The notes: generated by a model not told the origin, from the letters alone. 45,602 nucleotides of DNA from Deltaproteobacteria bacterium (GCA_026388415.1 JAPLJV010000005.1:1-45602), one strand, 5' to 3'; numbered from the stretch's first letter, positions 8,454-17,603 are shown. A program made the numbers and translations.

Positions 8454-10156
8454 CGTAATTTAAACACCGACATTATTTTTAAGTTATCTACTGAAACCGT
8501 ATAAACTTCATTGGCTAATGGATATGGTTGGGGATGCCAACGGTAATTCGTCAGAAAATAGTTTGCCTGACTAATATCAGCATGCCTCAATCTTCTAATA
8601 TCTTGTTTTTCAAGAAAAATAGTGTTGTTGACCATGGGTGCAGTTACATTCGCCTTTAATCCGATAACTGGCCTTTTGTCGTTTTTGACTATATATGCCA
8701 ACCCTTGGCGAAAAGACAACCCCCAATAGTCGAGCTCAAATATCTCTCCGACATTATTTCCGGCCAAGTTGTTGAAATAAACATTCTGAAAGGGGTGATA
8801 TCGTATCATCTGATAGGACGTGGAGATAATGTAAAGCACGATGACGGCCGCTATGAATAGGGATGCACGCCGCTCACGGCCTGAATGGACTTCCTCAATA
8901 AAGCCGACTGCTCCCGTCATGGCAATGAGCAAAAAAGGCGCATAGATAAAATACATGTGTCTCCAGCCATCATAGAGGGAGGAATTCAGAAAAATCACCG
9001 CCGCCAGGGGCACGATGAAGAGCAGGAGAAACAGAAAGTCCTGTCGTTCCTTGTCATTGGAGTAAAGTATGATCCCGTTCTTCATCATCCCCCGGATCGT
9101 CAGGAAGGAACCGATGAGGAAGAAAAAAGTGTATATTAATGGTGTCGTTATCAGAATCCATACGGGAATGTAATGCCAGGGAACGGCAGTTGATTTGATG
9201 AATGTGCCCAAGTAGAGAAGATCGTAAGAAAATGGAAACCTGCCCATTACAGTAAATGTATTAATGAAATTCCGCACCGGGTTTGCCCAGAGGTAAGGCC
9301 AAAATAGCACTATAAAAAAAGAACCCGAAATCAGGTAAATAAACAAAGGTAACAGCCTTTGGGGCAATTTACTGGATATCCTGCCTGCCTTTATTTCATC
9401 GGTACCCGCTAAAAAAATGGCCAGGAAGGGAATAAATACACCCGCGATGCGTTGATCCACCACAAGGGCAGTGGCCAAGGCAAACAGCAGCGCATTAACG
9501 ATTGTTTTTTTGTTGAGATAACGGATAAAGTAATAGATGCAGATAACAAAGAGCGAAAGAAAGACGATGTCTTTGCCGTAGAATGATTCGGCAAAAATGC
9601 GGGGGCTCAGGATCATAAAAAAGCACGCAATCAAGCCCAGCGTCCGGCTTTCAAACCGGTTTCTGACGATCAAATAGAAGAAGAACACGCTGACATAAAA
9701 CAGGAGAAAAATGCATAAATGCCGCATATAGTAAGCTTCCGGCATTGTGCCGTTATAACCCAGCAGGCGATCGGCAACATACATGGGCAAATCAAAAATG
9801 ATACCGTATTGAGGCCCGGAGTATTCCACCAGCGAAGGCACCGCGGCAAACTCCGGGGGATGAAAGTCAGGCATGATCAGGGAGGACAGGTATTTTGCCG
9901 TAATACCGGCAATCTCACGGTGTGATCGTTCGTCCCAGGAAATACCATAGTCCTGGTAGATGGAAACGCCGGTGGCAAGATAAATCAGGAAAAAGATAAG
10001 CACACAACTGCGCGGTATATTGTACAGCCATGCAAGCTTCTTGCTCGTGGGCAAAGCACTGTCGTCTGCGGCGCCGTCCTTCAATTCAGGAACATGTGTC
10101 AGTATTTCGTCAATGTCATTGCCGGGAAGCGAAGAATTTGTGTGTTTCTCAGGCAT
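8450..10156 (-). CDS. GT-C family glycosyltransferase (GT39/ArnT-like integral membrane protein)
   Basis: I take the ATG at 10156 (568 residues, starting MPEKHTNSS) because an AGGA site lies upstream and the start then falls 10 bases after the previous stop; the frame is open to 10207. The protein has a soluble N-terminus of about 45 residues and then about ten to twelve membrane segments. The first large periplasmic loop starts with DYGISWDERSHREIAG; an Asp-Glu pair here is the usual catalytic feature of PMT/ArnT-type GT-C enzymes, which use polyprenyl-phosphate sugars at the outer face of the inner membrane. It is probably the transferase that receives the sugar supplied by the GT2 and GtrA proteins. 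Confidence 0.82.
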   Translation of the reverse strand: MPEKHTNSSLPGNDIDEILTHVPELKDGAADDSALPTSKKLAWLYNIPRSCVLIFFLIYLATGVSIYQDYGISWDERSHREIAGITAKYLSSLIMPDFHPPEFAAVPSLVEYSGPQYGIIFDLPMYVADRLLGYNGTMPEAYYMRHLCIFLLFYVSVFFFYLIVRNRFESRTLGLIACFFMILSPRIFAESFYGKDIVFLSLFVICIYYFIRYLNKKTIVNALLFALATALVVDQRIAGVFIPFLAIFLAGTDEIKAGRISSKLPQRLLPLFIYLISGSFFIVLFWPYLWANPVRNFINTFTVMGRFPFSYDLLYLGTFIKSTAVPWHYIPVWILITTPLIYTFFFLIGSFLTIRGMMKNGIILYSNDKERQDFLFLLLFIVPLAAVIFLNSSLYDGWRHMYFIYAPFLLIAMTGAVGFIEEVHSGRERRASLFIAAVIVLYIISTSYQMIRYHPFQNVYFNNLAGNNVGEIFELDYWGLSFRQGLAYIVKNDKRPVIGLKANVTAPMVNNTIFLEKQDIRRLRHADISQANYFLTNYRWHPQPYPLANEVYTVSVDNLKIMSVFKLR

Positions 10157-10166
10157 ATTGAAAATC

Positions 10167-12368
10167 CTACTTCCTACCGGCGTCGTAGATCGCAAGGCCG
10201 GCGTCAATTTTTTTCATATATTCGGCATCGGTGGATGGTACCTTCATCTTTGCTATTTTGAAAAATGTGACGGCCTCACTGATTTTATCTACACACGCGG
10301 CTGTCATTCCCAACTCATAGATATCCTTGTAATCGGCAGCCGAGTCAAATGGATTCACAAACCGGGACAATAATCTGTATGCCTTCTCGTATTCCTTGAG
10401 TTTTATATAGGTTGCGTGCAAATTGCGCGGCACCACTTCGTCCCCGTCGGTCTGCCCCAAATCTATTACCTGTTCATAAAGTCTTTCGGCGTCTGCATGG
10501 CGTCCCATGCCGAACAACGCATCGGCTTTCAACAAGTATCCAGTGTAATTATTCGGGAATTGTTCGATTAATTTGTCTGCGTAAGGCAGGGCCTGCGCCT
10601 GCTGCCCGCGGACGATCAGAACGTTGCACAGGATCTTGTTTGCCCCGTAGTTTAATGGATCAAGAGCGATTATCCGCGCCGCCTCAGCGAACAGTGCCGA
10701 CAGCCTTTGCGGGTTCTCTTTGTCGTATGCAATGTTCCGGAGCTGAAACGGATCTATGGTTTTCAGGGCATACTTCCCCGCCAACTCACTGTAATGATTG
10801 ATGTTTACGTATAAAAGTTCGGCATGATCGAAAAAAATCGGCACAAACTCCCTGTGACCGGCGACGATTTTGCTGAACAAAGATTTTTGCAGAGAAACAG
10901 ATATGTAAGACGGGTCATATTTCCGCAGAAAACCCTTGAAAGCATGTTCATCAACGAATGAATGATATGCCAGCGCATAATCCGTATCATGAAAGATAGT
11001 CATCTGCATATCCATATAAATCTTGAATTTCGCATCAAGGGCCCACTCCAGATAACCCCCTTTAGTTGGTTCATTCAGGATTTTCCCGCCGGAGGCATGA
11101 CGATTCAAAAAATTAACCACTCCGGTTGGAAGCCCGGAATTCGCCAGCGGGTAAGTCGGCCTGTTGCTGAAAATATTTATAAAAATCATCAGGGGTAAAA
11201 AAAACATCACGATGGGCAAATATATACGGATGAATCGAGGCGATGGTTTAAACCCTTCACAAATCATCGGCAAGCCCCGGTAGAGAAGAGGGATGCAAAG
11301 AAGCATGAATTCCCACAGGAATCTCCTGTGTCGGGTCAACAGGAAGAGACCGGCTAAAAAAAGGATTGCATGACTGATGCGGAGCTTCCTTTTTAAAAGG
11401 CCCGTGAAAAAACAGGCCGCCGCGAGAATCACGATTACATTTTGAAAAGTCGTAATAACTCCCTGCACCGTAACGGGAGCAAAAATAAAAAATTTCTTAA
11501 ACGGGATTCGAACCAATTCTGATACGTAAAGGTGTTGATACGCAGCCGTCTCAAAGGATACGTCAAAAGGGGTCTGGATCAATTTGATGATTTGTGGGGT
11601 AAAAAAAACGCTGTATAAAACAGACATGAGAATAATCTTGGATCTGAGGGTTGGCAGGGAGCTGTCATCACTATTTTTATACCGGAGGTAAAAGTTCTCG
11701 GCGAGGTAGGCGATGACAATGACGAACATCACCGGAAATTCGATGCCGTGGATGTTGCACCAGATTACCCCTATAATCGGGAGGATCCATACTTTGTCCG
11801 GTTTGACTTCCAGAACATAGAGGAAACACACAATAAATAAATAGGAGAAGAGATGGGGACGAACGAGAAGCTCGCGGTTTAGTATCGCGAGGCTGATAAA
11901 GACGAAAATAACTGCTCCGGTCACGATGGCGATGGCATTGTCATTCCTGCGGAACACGAGACGATGGATCACAAGAACGGTGGCCAGGTAAAGGAGGCAT
12001 CGGAGCACAATGAGTCCTTGATAACCCGTGAATTGATGGATAAGGTAAACTATCGCTTGAAAAAGCCAGTAGTAATTGTACCAGAATTTGGGGGGCTCAA
12101 CATACGAAAAATAGGCGTCATGGGGTATAACGCCGTGCTGGAAGAGATATCTCCCGCCGGAGAGATGGTACCACAGGTCGGTATCATACGCGACAATGGG
12201 CCAGGTAACGAAAAAATAGCCCAGGATCAGACAAAACAGACCCGATATAACGATTAAATATCGCTCAGTATTGTTTCCCAGACCGTTGCCTCTCCAATTA
12301 ATATTTCCCATAATGGCATGACTTCCCTGGAACGTTTTTAAGCTTTGCAAGCGCTTGTGATCTACCAT
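10167..12368 (-). CDS. Polytopic membrane protein with C-terminal TPR repeats
   Basis: A 733-residue protein: about ten hydrophobic segments between residues 36 and 400, then a soluble half. TPR-like helix pairs are visible in about 570-730 (PLNYGANKILCNVLIVRGQQ, YADKLIEQFPNNYTGYLLKADALFGMGRHADAERLYEQV). The N-terminal part resembles GT-C membrane cores such as those of O-linked oligosaccharyltransferases, but I see no diagnostic catalytic motif. The start at 12368 overlaps the previous gene by seven bases; an ATG at 12311 is an alternative, and neither has a strong ribosome-binding site. The context suggests glycan transfer or polymerisation, perhaps onto the pilin encoded upstream. Confidence 0.7.
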   Translation of the reverse strand: MVDHKRLQSLKTFQGSHAIMGNINWRGNGLGNNTERYLIVISGLFCLILGYFFVTWPIVAYDTDLWYHLSGGRYLFQHGVIPHDAYFSYVEPPKFWYNYYWLFQAIVYLIHQFTGYQGLIVLRCLLYLATVLVIHRLVFRRNDNAIAIVTGAVIFVFISLAILNRELLVRPHLFSYLFIVCFLYVLEVKPDKVWILPIIGVIWCNIHGIEFPVMFVIVIAYLAENFYLRYKNSDDSSLPTLRSKIILMSVLYSVFFTPQIIKLIQTPFDVSFETAAYQHLYVSELVRIPFKKFFIFAPVTVQGVITTFQNVIVILAAACFFTGLLKRKLRISHAILFLAGLFLLTRHRRFLWEFMLLCIPLLYRGLPMICEGFKPSPRFIRIYLPIVMFFLPLMIFINIFSNRPTYPLANSGLPTGVVNFLNRHASGGKILNEPTKGGYLEWALDAKFKIYMDMQMTIFHDTDYALAYHSFVDEHAFKGFLRKYDPSYISVSLQKSLFSKIVAGHREFVPIFFDHAELLYVNINHYSELAGKYALKTIDPFQLRNIAYDKENPQRLSALFAEAARIIALDPLNYGANKILCNVLIVRGQQAQALPYADKLIEQFPNNYTGYLLKADALFGMGRHADAERLYEQVIDLGQTDGDEVVPRNLHATYIKLKEYEKAYRLLSRFVNPFDSAADYKDIYELGMTAACVDKISEAVTFFKIAKMKVPSTDAEYMKKIDAGLAIYDAGRK

Positions 12369-14593
12369 AAAAATGGTTTGAAGTTCTTTATTGAATCAAT
12401 AAACGCTTTCGGATTGACGACTGAAGGTATATTGGAATACTTGTCGGTCCATGGCCTCAACATCTCTTTTTTCGGATCCGGGGCGTTTTCTTTCCATTGC
12501 AGTTTGGAAACAAGCATATCATTGAGCTGCCGATCCCATGTCAAAACCATCCAATTGGACGCAAAAAGCGCAGACCCCCGCGCCTCGTTCCGATCAGCCA
12601 GGGCGAAGGCATTGATAACCCTGGCGTTGCTGAAAAGAACCGGCGCAAGATCAAGATACCTGTTGCTGGTATGAAACAGAATAAGTCCCTTGTCTTTCAA
12701 GTGCGCCTTGTATTCCCGGATCGCATCCGTCGTCAGAAGATGCACGGGGACAGAATCTCCACTGAAGGCATCAATGACCAATATATCGTAATACTGCCGG
12801 GGAGTCTTCCGTAAGGCGATCCGCGCATCGTCATAAAAGAAGTTCAGTTTTGCGCGGGAATTCTGCAGATAATCAAAGATGTTCACGAAAACAGCAATGT
12901 CCGGGTCCAGTTCAAAGAAGTCCATCTCTTCGCCCTTTTTCCCGTAGGCGCTCAGTGTGCCCACGCCCAAACCGATAACCCCGATTCGCTTGGTCGCAAA
13001 AAGATTGCTGCTCAGCACCTTCCCCACCGGCGTCTGGCGATGATAGTAGGAAAGAGGTTCCTCTCTTTTCACATTATCTTCCGTGAGGTATTGGACGCCA
13101 TGCAGCGTGGTCCCGTTCATCAGCTTGAGAACTGCCTGGTCGGCGCTTATTTTGTAAATGCCATAGTAATTCCTGTAGGCACGGATAACCTTACCGTCCG
13201 TGGACCAGAAATCTTCAACAAACGGCGCCAGAACCAGGATGATCAGCAGGCATAAGCAGAGCGCCGTCGTTTTTTTGTTCAATTCCTTAAAAATAAAGCC
13301 AAACGTCAATAAAATCATCGTCACGCCGAGGACGTTGTATTTCTTGAACACCAGCGGCCAGGCGATTACGAATATGACAGCATACGCAATCAGGCGAAAA
13401 TTGTAAAAAGTAACCCTGGAAGCCCCCTGCTTCAAGCTCAACGACAATCCAACGATGAAAAGACCCAGGAGAAATTCAAGAGGCGAAGTAAACAATACCG
13501 GCACGAGCCAGGTCACGAGAAAGCTGCCCGCGAAGCCGCCTACGGAAACGATCAGATAAAAACCCGTCAGATCATTCTTGTCCTGCGGCCTGCTCTGGTA
13601 GAGTTCATGCTGACAAAACATGCAGAGGGCAAAAAGGGACAAGACAAAGGCGATAATCTGAGGCGAAACGGGAAGCATCCTCTGCTGGGCAAAAAAGAAA
13701 ATCAGGACGCTGAATCCTATCACCAGATGAAATTTCTCTGTTATCCATTCCGGATAAAGCGGCTTATCCCGAAAGGTTAGCATAAAAGAGAGCAGGTAGA
13801 TGCATAACGGGATGATCCACAGAAGCGGAGAGGGCGCAATTTCATAAGTAATGACATTTGTAACGGAGAGAAAAAGGATGCAACCCGCCGCCGACAACAA
13901 AAACCAGTAGAGTTTTTGCCTTACCGCTTCATCGGATAACCTGTATTTACGGGAGAAAACAGATTTATCAAATATTTTAAAATTGGGGACTTCCCTGTTC
14001 GTAAAGTCAATTGCCAGAAGCGAGACAAGATAGAGTGCGATAAACAGGAAGTAGAGGATTCTCCAGATCGCAACCTGGGTGTCCAGATCGCAATACGCCT
14101 CAAACAGGAAAGGATAGCTCAGGAGCCCCAGGAACGATCCCACATTCGATATGGCGTAGAGCAGGAAGGGATTGCGGCTCTCCGGTAAATCGCTGTGCGC
14201 CAGCCAGCTTTGTGTGACAATGCTGATGGTGGAGAGAACAAAAAAGGCCAGCCCGATCGTTAATGACAGTTGCAAAAAAATATCAATCACCAGCGGAATG
14301 CCGGCATGGGCGACAATTTCCGGCAGCGACCGGCCGGGGAAGAAAAAAAGCGGCAATAAAACTGGAATAAGATGCAGGTATCTGTATCTGTACATCCCTA
14401 ATTTCTTAATAATAACATGGGAATATAAATATCCCAGCAGCAAGGCAAACTGAAAGAAGACGATGCAGGCGCCCCAGACAAGATAACTGCCGCCAAACCG
14501 GGGCAGGAATATTTTGGCAATTATCAACTCGATCTGGAAGAGTAAAAAAGCGGATACAAAACTTAGAGCATAGAGATAGTGGACTTTTTTCAT
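12362..14593 (-). CDS. Membrane-fused spermidine-synthase-like protein (MFS/SpeE fusion type)
   Basis: The start at 14593 (743 residues, MKKVHYLYALS) is chosen for the strong GAGGAG just upstream; the frame stays open to 14632. About 14 hydrophobic segments occupy residues 5-470. A soluble aminopropyltransferase-like Rossmann domain follows, with IGVIGLGVGTLSAYG as nucleotide loop, FFELDPDIA, FYDDARIAL and YDILVIDAFSGDSVPVHLLT. Known spermidine synthases use decarboxylated SAM; the functions of membrane fusions of this kind are poorly defined. It is the first gene of the glycan operon, behind a terminator, so it may have its own weak promoter or rely on read-through from the pilin gene. Confidence 0.8.
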   Translation of the reverse strand: MKKVHYLYALSFVSAFLLFQIELIIAKIFLPRFGGSYLVWGACIVFFQFALLLGYLYSHVIIKKLGMYRYRYLHLIPVLLPLFFFPGRSLPEIVAHAGIPLVIDIFLQLSLTIGLAFFVLSTISIVTQSWLAHSDLPESRNPFLLYAISNVGSFLGLLSYPFLFEAYCDLDTQVAIWRILYFLFIALYLVSLLAIDFTNREVPNFKIFDKSVFSRKYRLSDEAVRQKLYWFLLSAAGCILFLSVTNVITYEIAPSPLLWIIPLCIYLLSFMLTFRDKPLYPEWITEKFHLVIGFSVLIFFFAQQRMLPVSPQIIAFVLSLFALCMFCQHELYQSRPQDKNDLTGFYLIVSVGGFAGSFLVTWLVPVLFTSPLEFLLGLFIVGLSLSLKQGASRVTFYNFRLIAYAVIFVIAWPLVFKKYNVLGVTMILLTFGFIFKELNKKTTALCLCLLIILVLAPFVEDFWSTDGKVIRAYRNYYGIYKISADQAVLKLMNGTTLHGVQYLTEDNVKREEPLSYYHRQTPVGKVLSSNLFATKRIGVIGLGVGTLSAYGKKGEEMDFFELDPDIAVFVNIFDYLQNSRAKLNFFYDDARIALRKTPRQYYDILVIDAFSGDSVPVHLLTTDAIREYKAHLKDKGLILFHTSNRYLDLAPVLFSNARVINAFALADRNEARGSALFASNWMVLTWDRQLNDMLVSKLQWKENAPDPKKEMLRPWTDKYSNIPSVVNPKAFIDSIKNFKPFLW

Positions 14594-14660
14594 GATACTC
14601 CTCATCGGGTCCGGATATCTGAAATTGGCCAAGGCTCAGGGTCTGAACGACTCGATAAAA

Positions 14661-14688
14661 AAGAAGGGGGGAAAAATCCCCCCTTCTT
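14661..14688 (-). terminator. Intrinsic terminator downstream of the pilin gene
   Basis: An 11-base perfect stem (AAGAAGGGGGG with CCCCCCTTCTT) closes a six-base A/T loop. On the minus strand the stem runs directly into TTTTATCG, so it ends the pilin transcript about 64 bases after its stop codon. The plus-strand side is also T-rich (CGTTTTTG), so it may act in both directions. Confidence 0.85.
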
Positions 14689-14751
14689 TCGTTTTTGTTA
14701 AGCGCAGTGAGGTATTTGCCATAAGTCTCTGCGTTTAAGCGATACCTGCAT

Positions 14752-15144
14752 CTACAGTGGTTTTAAGGTATCGGTTGCAACACCATTGGCATCCATAACG
14801 AAGCTGCCGCTCAGGTTGGCAGGGGCGGTGACAGTAATAGCCCCGCCGGCCGCGACCACAACCGTATTCCCCTGGCTCGCCTTGGCGGAAGTATAGATAG
14901 CCCCTCCGGTAGTAGCAATGGTATCAGCCGGTGCAGATGCCCCCGGATTATCGCCCAGATAGGCCTGGACAGCCGTATAGGCATTCTTAGCATCCGATTT
15001 AGCAGTGGCGATATAGCCTCTCGCCTTGTAGGCGCTGAACTGCGGGATGGCGATGGCCGCCAGGATGCCGATGATCGCGATAACGATCATAAGTTCAATT
15101 AATGTAAAACCCTTTTCGCTTTTCTTGTGAAACATGCTCATCAT
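14752..15144 (-). CDS. pilA: Type IV major pilin (PilA-like prepilin)
   Basis: A 130-residue prepilin with a short basic leader ending K-S-E-K-G, then the canonical class III signal FTLIELMIVIAIIGILAAIA. Prepilin peptidase would cut between G12 and F13 and methylate F1; Glu5 of the mature protein is present. The mature pilin is 118 residues. Aromatic residues of the mature N-terminal helix lie at F1, F24, Y27, Y32, Y44 and Y50. The C-terminal half is Ala/Gly/Thr/Val rich with no cysteine pair, so no disulfide-bonded D-region. AGGAGG sits eight bases before the ATG. The gene has its own sigma-54 promoter and terminator and adjoins a glycan operon, so the pilin may be glycosylated. Confidence 0.95.
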   Translation of the reverse strand: MMSMFHKKSEKGFTLIELMIVIAIIGILAAIAIPQFSAYKARGYIATAKSDAKNAYTAVQAYLGDNPGASAPADTIATTGGAIYTSAKASQGNTVVVAAGGAITVTAPANLSGSFVMDANGVATDTLKPL

Positions 15145-15324
15145 AATAATTTCCTCCTAAGTTGTGATATTTACGTTTATTTTATCTTAACTACCCTTGT
15201 CAACCGATTATTCGCCCTTACCACCCCCTTTTATTGATATAATCTACGTGCTTCCCGCCTACCATATTGCGTCCCTTAAGAACAGCGAAAACTTATTACC
15301 GTCAGGAGATTACGACCCTGAATA

Positions 15325-15340
15325 AGCAACGGGTGTGCCA
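15325..15340 (-). promoter_or_regulatory. Sigma-54 (-24/-12) promoter of the pilin gene
   Basis: Read on the minus strand the site is TGGCACACCCGTTGCT, matching the RpoN consensus TGGCAC-N5-TTGCW with the canonical ten bases between GG and GC. It implies a transcript start near 15314 and a leader of about 170 bases. Pilin genes are commonly RpoN-dependent and activated by PilR-type regulators; the enhancer site was not identified. Confidence 0.85.
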
Positions 15341-15604
15341 AATATTCGTATGCCAGTTGTTTATTTGCACCTGGCAAGACACGGTATTGAATAATTCTAC
15401 GATGTTGCCAGCCAGCCGATGGCAAATTTTATTGCCCTTATTATGAACCTTATACGGGATAAGGGGGCATTTCCCCCAGCTACCCGTTTTTTACACGGGA
15501 TATACCGGGAGGCGAAACAATAATGCCGTCAGCATTGATTCCTATTTACGCTGCGCCACTTACATGATAATAGTACCGAGCTATTTCACCTGAAAATACA
15601 TATC

Positions 15605-15683
15605 AAATCCCCCTTACTCCCCCTTTTCTAAAGGGGGACTTTACGATTTCCCTCTTTGGCAAATAGGGATTAGGGGGGATTTT
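15605..15683. repeat. Two inverted copies of a C-rich repeat
   Basis: Copy A (15605-15640) reads AAATCCCCCTTACTCCCCC, then TTTTCTAAAGGGGGACT. Copy B (15645-15683), read on the minus strand, begins AAAATCCCCCCTAATCCC and contains TTTGCCAAAGAGGG. Both share the core AATCCCCCYTAnTCCC...AAAGGGGG, and a third copy lies at 17612-17650. Each copy can fold on itself. The rest of the spacer between the pilin start and 15711 shows the sigma-54 site, a small TTGCCA/TGGCAA palindrome near 15405-15424 and a GGGGG/CCCCC hairpin near 15461-15475. Confidence 0.7.
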
Positions 15684-15695
15684 CATTATCTTTTG

Positions 15696-15711
15696 TGACG
15701 GCGTACCGTCA
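15696..15711 (+). other. Small hairpin touching the first possible ATG of the GT-C gene
   Basis: TGACGG and CCGTCA form a perfect six-base stem with a four-base loop; the last base is the A of the ATG at 15711. No Shine-Dalgarno sequence precedes that ATG. The hairpin either hinders initiation there or indicates that the true start is the in-frame ATG at 15732 or 15741. Confidence 0.4.
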
Positions 15712-17603
15712 TGAGCGTTTCATTAGATTGGATGGATACCATGCAAACGACGCTTGTTCAGCAAGGAATAACGATCCTGTTTCTGACTGGTTGGTGCCTG
15801 CTCACGATGGGTGTTGGGCGACTCTGCCTGAGCAGCACTGCTATCCGCCTGATCTCCCGGAGTGAAGGCCTTTTTCTCTCGGCCGGAATAGGTCTCGTCA
15901 TTACCGGTTACGCGGTTTTTCTCCTCGGCGCGACAGGTTCTCTGTCCGCCCCCGGCATCGGTCTGCTGCTGATATCCATGGCGTTGTTTGCCGGTGCGGG
16001 GTGGTTGCGCCCCCTCCAGATTGCTCCGGCCGCGCCTTCCGGACGTCCCATTTGGGAGCTCCCGGCCTTGCTGCTTCTCGCTATCCTCCTTCTCGCAAGC
16101 TTTGTGTTGACCCTGACGCCGGAAATCAGCAAGGACGCGCTGATCTACCACCTCGCGGTTCCCAAGCTCTATCTCCTTCATCACGGCTTCTACTTCATCC
16201 CGGGGAACGCCTTCACCGGCTTCCCCCTGCTGGGCGAGATGAATTATCTGCTGGCCCTTTTCCTCCGGAACGACATCCTCGCCAAGGCGATGAGTTATGC
16301 CCTCCTCTGCGGAACATTACGCGGAATCTGCCTCTTTGCCCGCCATGTTCTGCAGAAGCAACAATTTCCCACCCTCAGCATACTGATCTTCGCCTCGATC
16401 CCCTCCGTCTTTGCTGTTTCCCATACGGCCTATAATGATCTGTTCGTCACCTTTTTCACCCTGGCGGCGATCTATTCATTTTTCCGCTGGTCCGAGGACC
16501 GGCTCACCGCCTGGCTGATCCTTTGCGGCCTCTTCTCCGGCGCCGCCGCCGCGTGCAAATACACGGCCCTCCTCGCAACGCCGCTCGGCTGCCTCGGCAT
16601 CCTCTATCTGGCAAACCGCAGCGGGGACGGCTCCCGGGAAACTCTTCGCCGTCTCGCGCTTTATGTCGCCGCGGCCCTGATCGCCGGAAGTCCTTTTTAT
16701 CTGAAAAACTGGATCGTGATGGGAAATCCCTTCTATCCATTCTTCTACGGGATATTCGGCGGCAAGGGCTGGGATCCCGACCAGGCGCGCCTCTTTGATC
16801 TGCTTACCCAGAGCCTCGGCATGGGGAGAAGCTTCCTGGACTATCTCCTCCTCCCCTGGAACCTGAGCCTCCGGGCGAAGATGGACGTGGGATTCGACGG
16901 CATGCTGGGACCGATATTTCTCTTGACCCTTCCCTTTCTTGCCGCTCTGCGCCGCTGGGAAACACCGCTGCAGATGCTTCTCATCTACGCCCTGCTGACC
17001 TTTTTCTTCTGGGCCTCCTCCGTCCAGCAGATGCGCCATCTGATCCCCATCTTTCCCTTACTGGCGCTCATCGTCGGGGCAATCCTGACCCGCTATCGCA
17101 GCCGGAAAAATATCTTCGCCCTGCTGCTCTGCATTGTCGCCGGCAGCCTCGTCTTCAACGGCTATCATATTGCCCGCGACTTCATAAAGATCAACCCTCT
17201 GCCTGTTGCGGTCGGTCTTGAATCCCGCGATCATTTTCTCTCCCGGACACTCCCCACCTACACGATGTACCACTTCGTCAACCAGACCCTCCCGCCGGAT
17301 GCCCGGGTCTTTCTCATCTACATGAAGAATTATACATTTCTGTGCGAGCGGGATTGCTATGCCGACGAGATGTTTGAGGCCCACACCCTCCAGAAGATCC
17401 TCCGGGAGGAGGCATCCCCGGACCGGGTCCGTAACCGCCTGAAGGCAGCGGGATTCACCCACCTCCTCTATAACGAATTCTATCTCCTCGGCGAGCCGAG
17501 CCCGCTATCGGCGGAGGAGAAACAGCTCTTCCTGGCATTTCAGAACAGCCACCTGGTGAACATCCGGCAGCAGGGATACTATCGTCTCTACCGCCTGATT
17601 TAG
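15711..17603 (+). CDS. GT-C / ArnT-like integral membrane glycosyltransferase
   Basis: A protein of up to 630 residues with about twelve hydrophobic segments and a C-terminal soluble part of about 120 residues. The first periplasmic loop carries TPEISKDALIYHLAVPKLYL, resembling the Asp-containing loop of phospholipid-carrier-dependent GT-C enzymes (GT39-like). The start is uncertain: ATG 15711 lacks a ribosome-binding site and overlaps a hairpin, while ATG 15741 is preceded by GGATGG. The gene is transcribed away from the pilin gene and is GC-richer than the glycan operon. A role in glycosylating a surface structure is likely but the substrate is unknown. Confidence 0.75.
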   Translation: MSVSLDWMDTMQTTLVQQGITILFLTGWCLLTMGVGRLCLSSTAIRLISRSEGLFLSAGIGLVITGYAVFLLGATGSLSAPGIGLLLISMALFAGAGWLRPLQIAPAAPSGRPIWELPALLLLAILLLASFVLTLTPEISKDALIYHLAVPKLYLLHHGFYFIPGNAFTGFPLLGEMNYLLALFLRNDILAKAMSYALLCGTLRGICLFARHVLQKQQFPTLSILIFASIPSVFAVSHTAYNDLFVTFFTLAAIYSFFRWSEDRLTAWLILCGLFSGAAAACKYTALLATPLGCLGILYLANRSGDGSRETLRRLALYVAAALIAGSPFYLKNWIVMGNPFYPFFYGIFGGKGWDPDQARLFDLLTQSLGMGRSFLDYLLLPWNLSLRAKMDVGFDGMLGPIFLLTLPFLAALRRWETPLQMLLIYALLTFFFWASSVQQMRHLIPIFPLLALIVGAILTRYRSRKNIFALLLCIVAGSLVFNGYHIARDFIKINPLPVAVGLESRDHFLSRTLPTYTMYHFVNQTLPPDARVFLIYMKNYTFLCERDCYADEMFEAHTLQKILREEASPDRVRNRLKAAGFTHLLYNEFYLLGEPSPLSAEEKQLFLAFQNSHLVNIRQQGYYRLYRLI

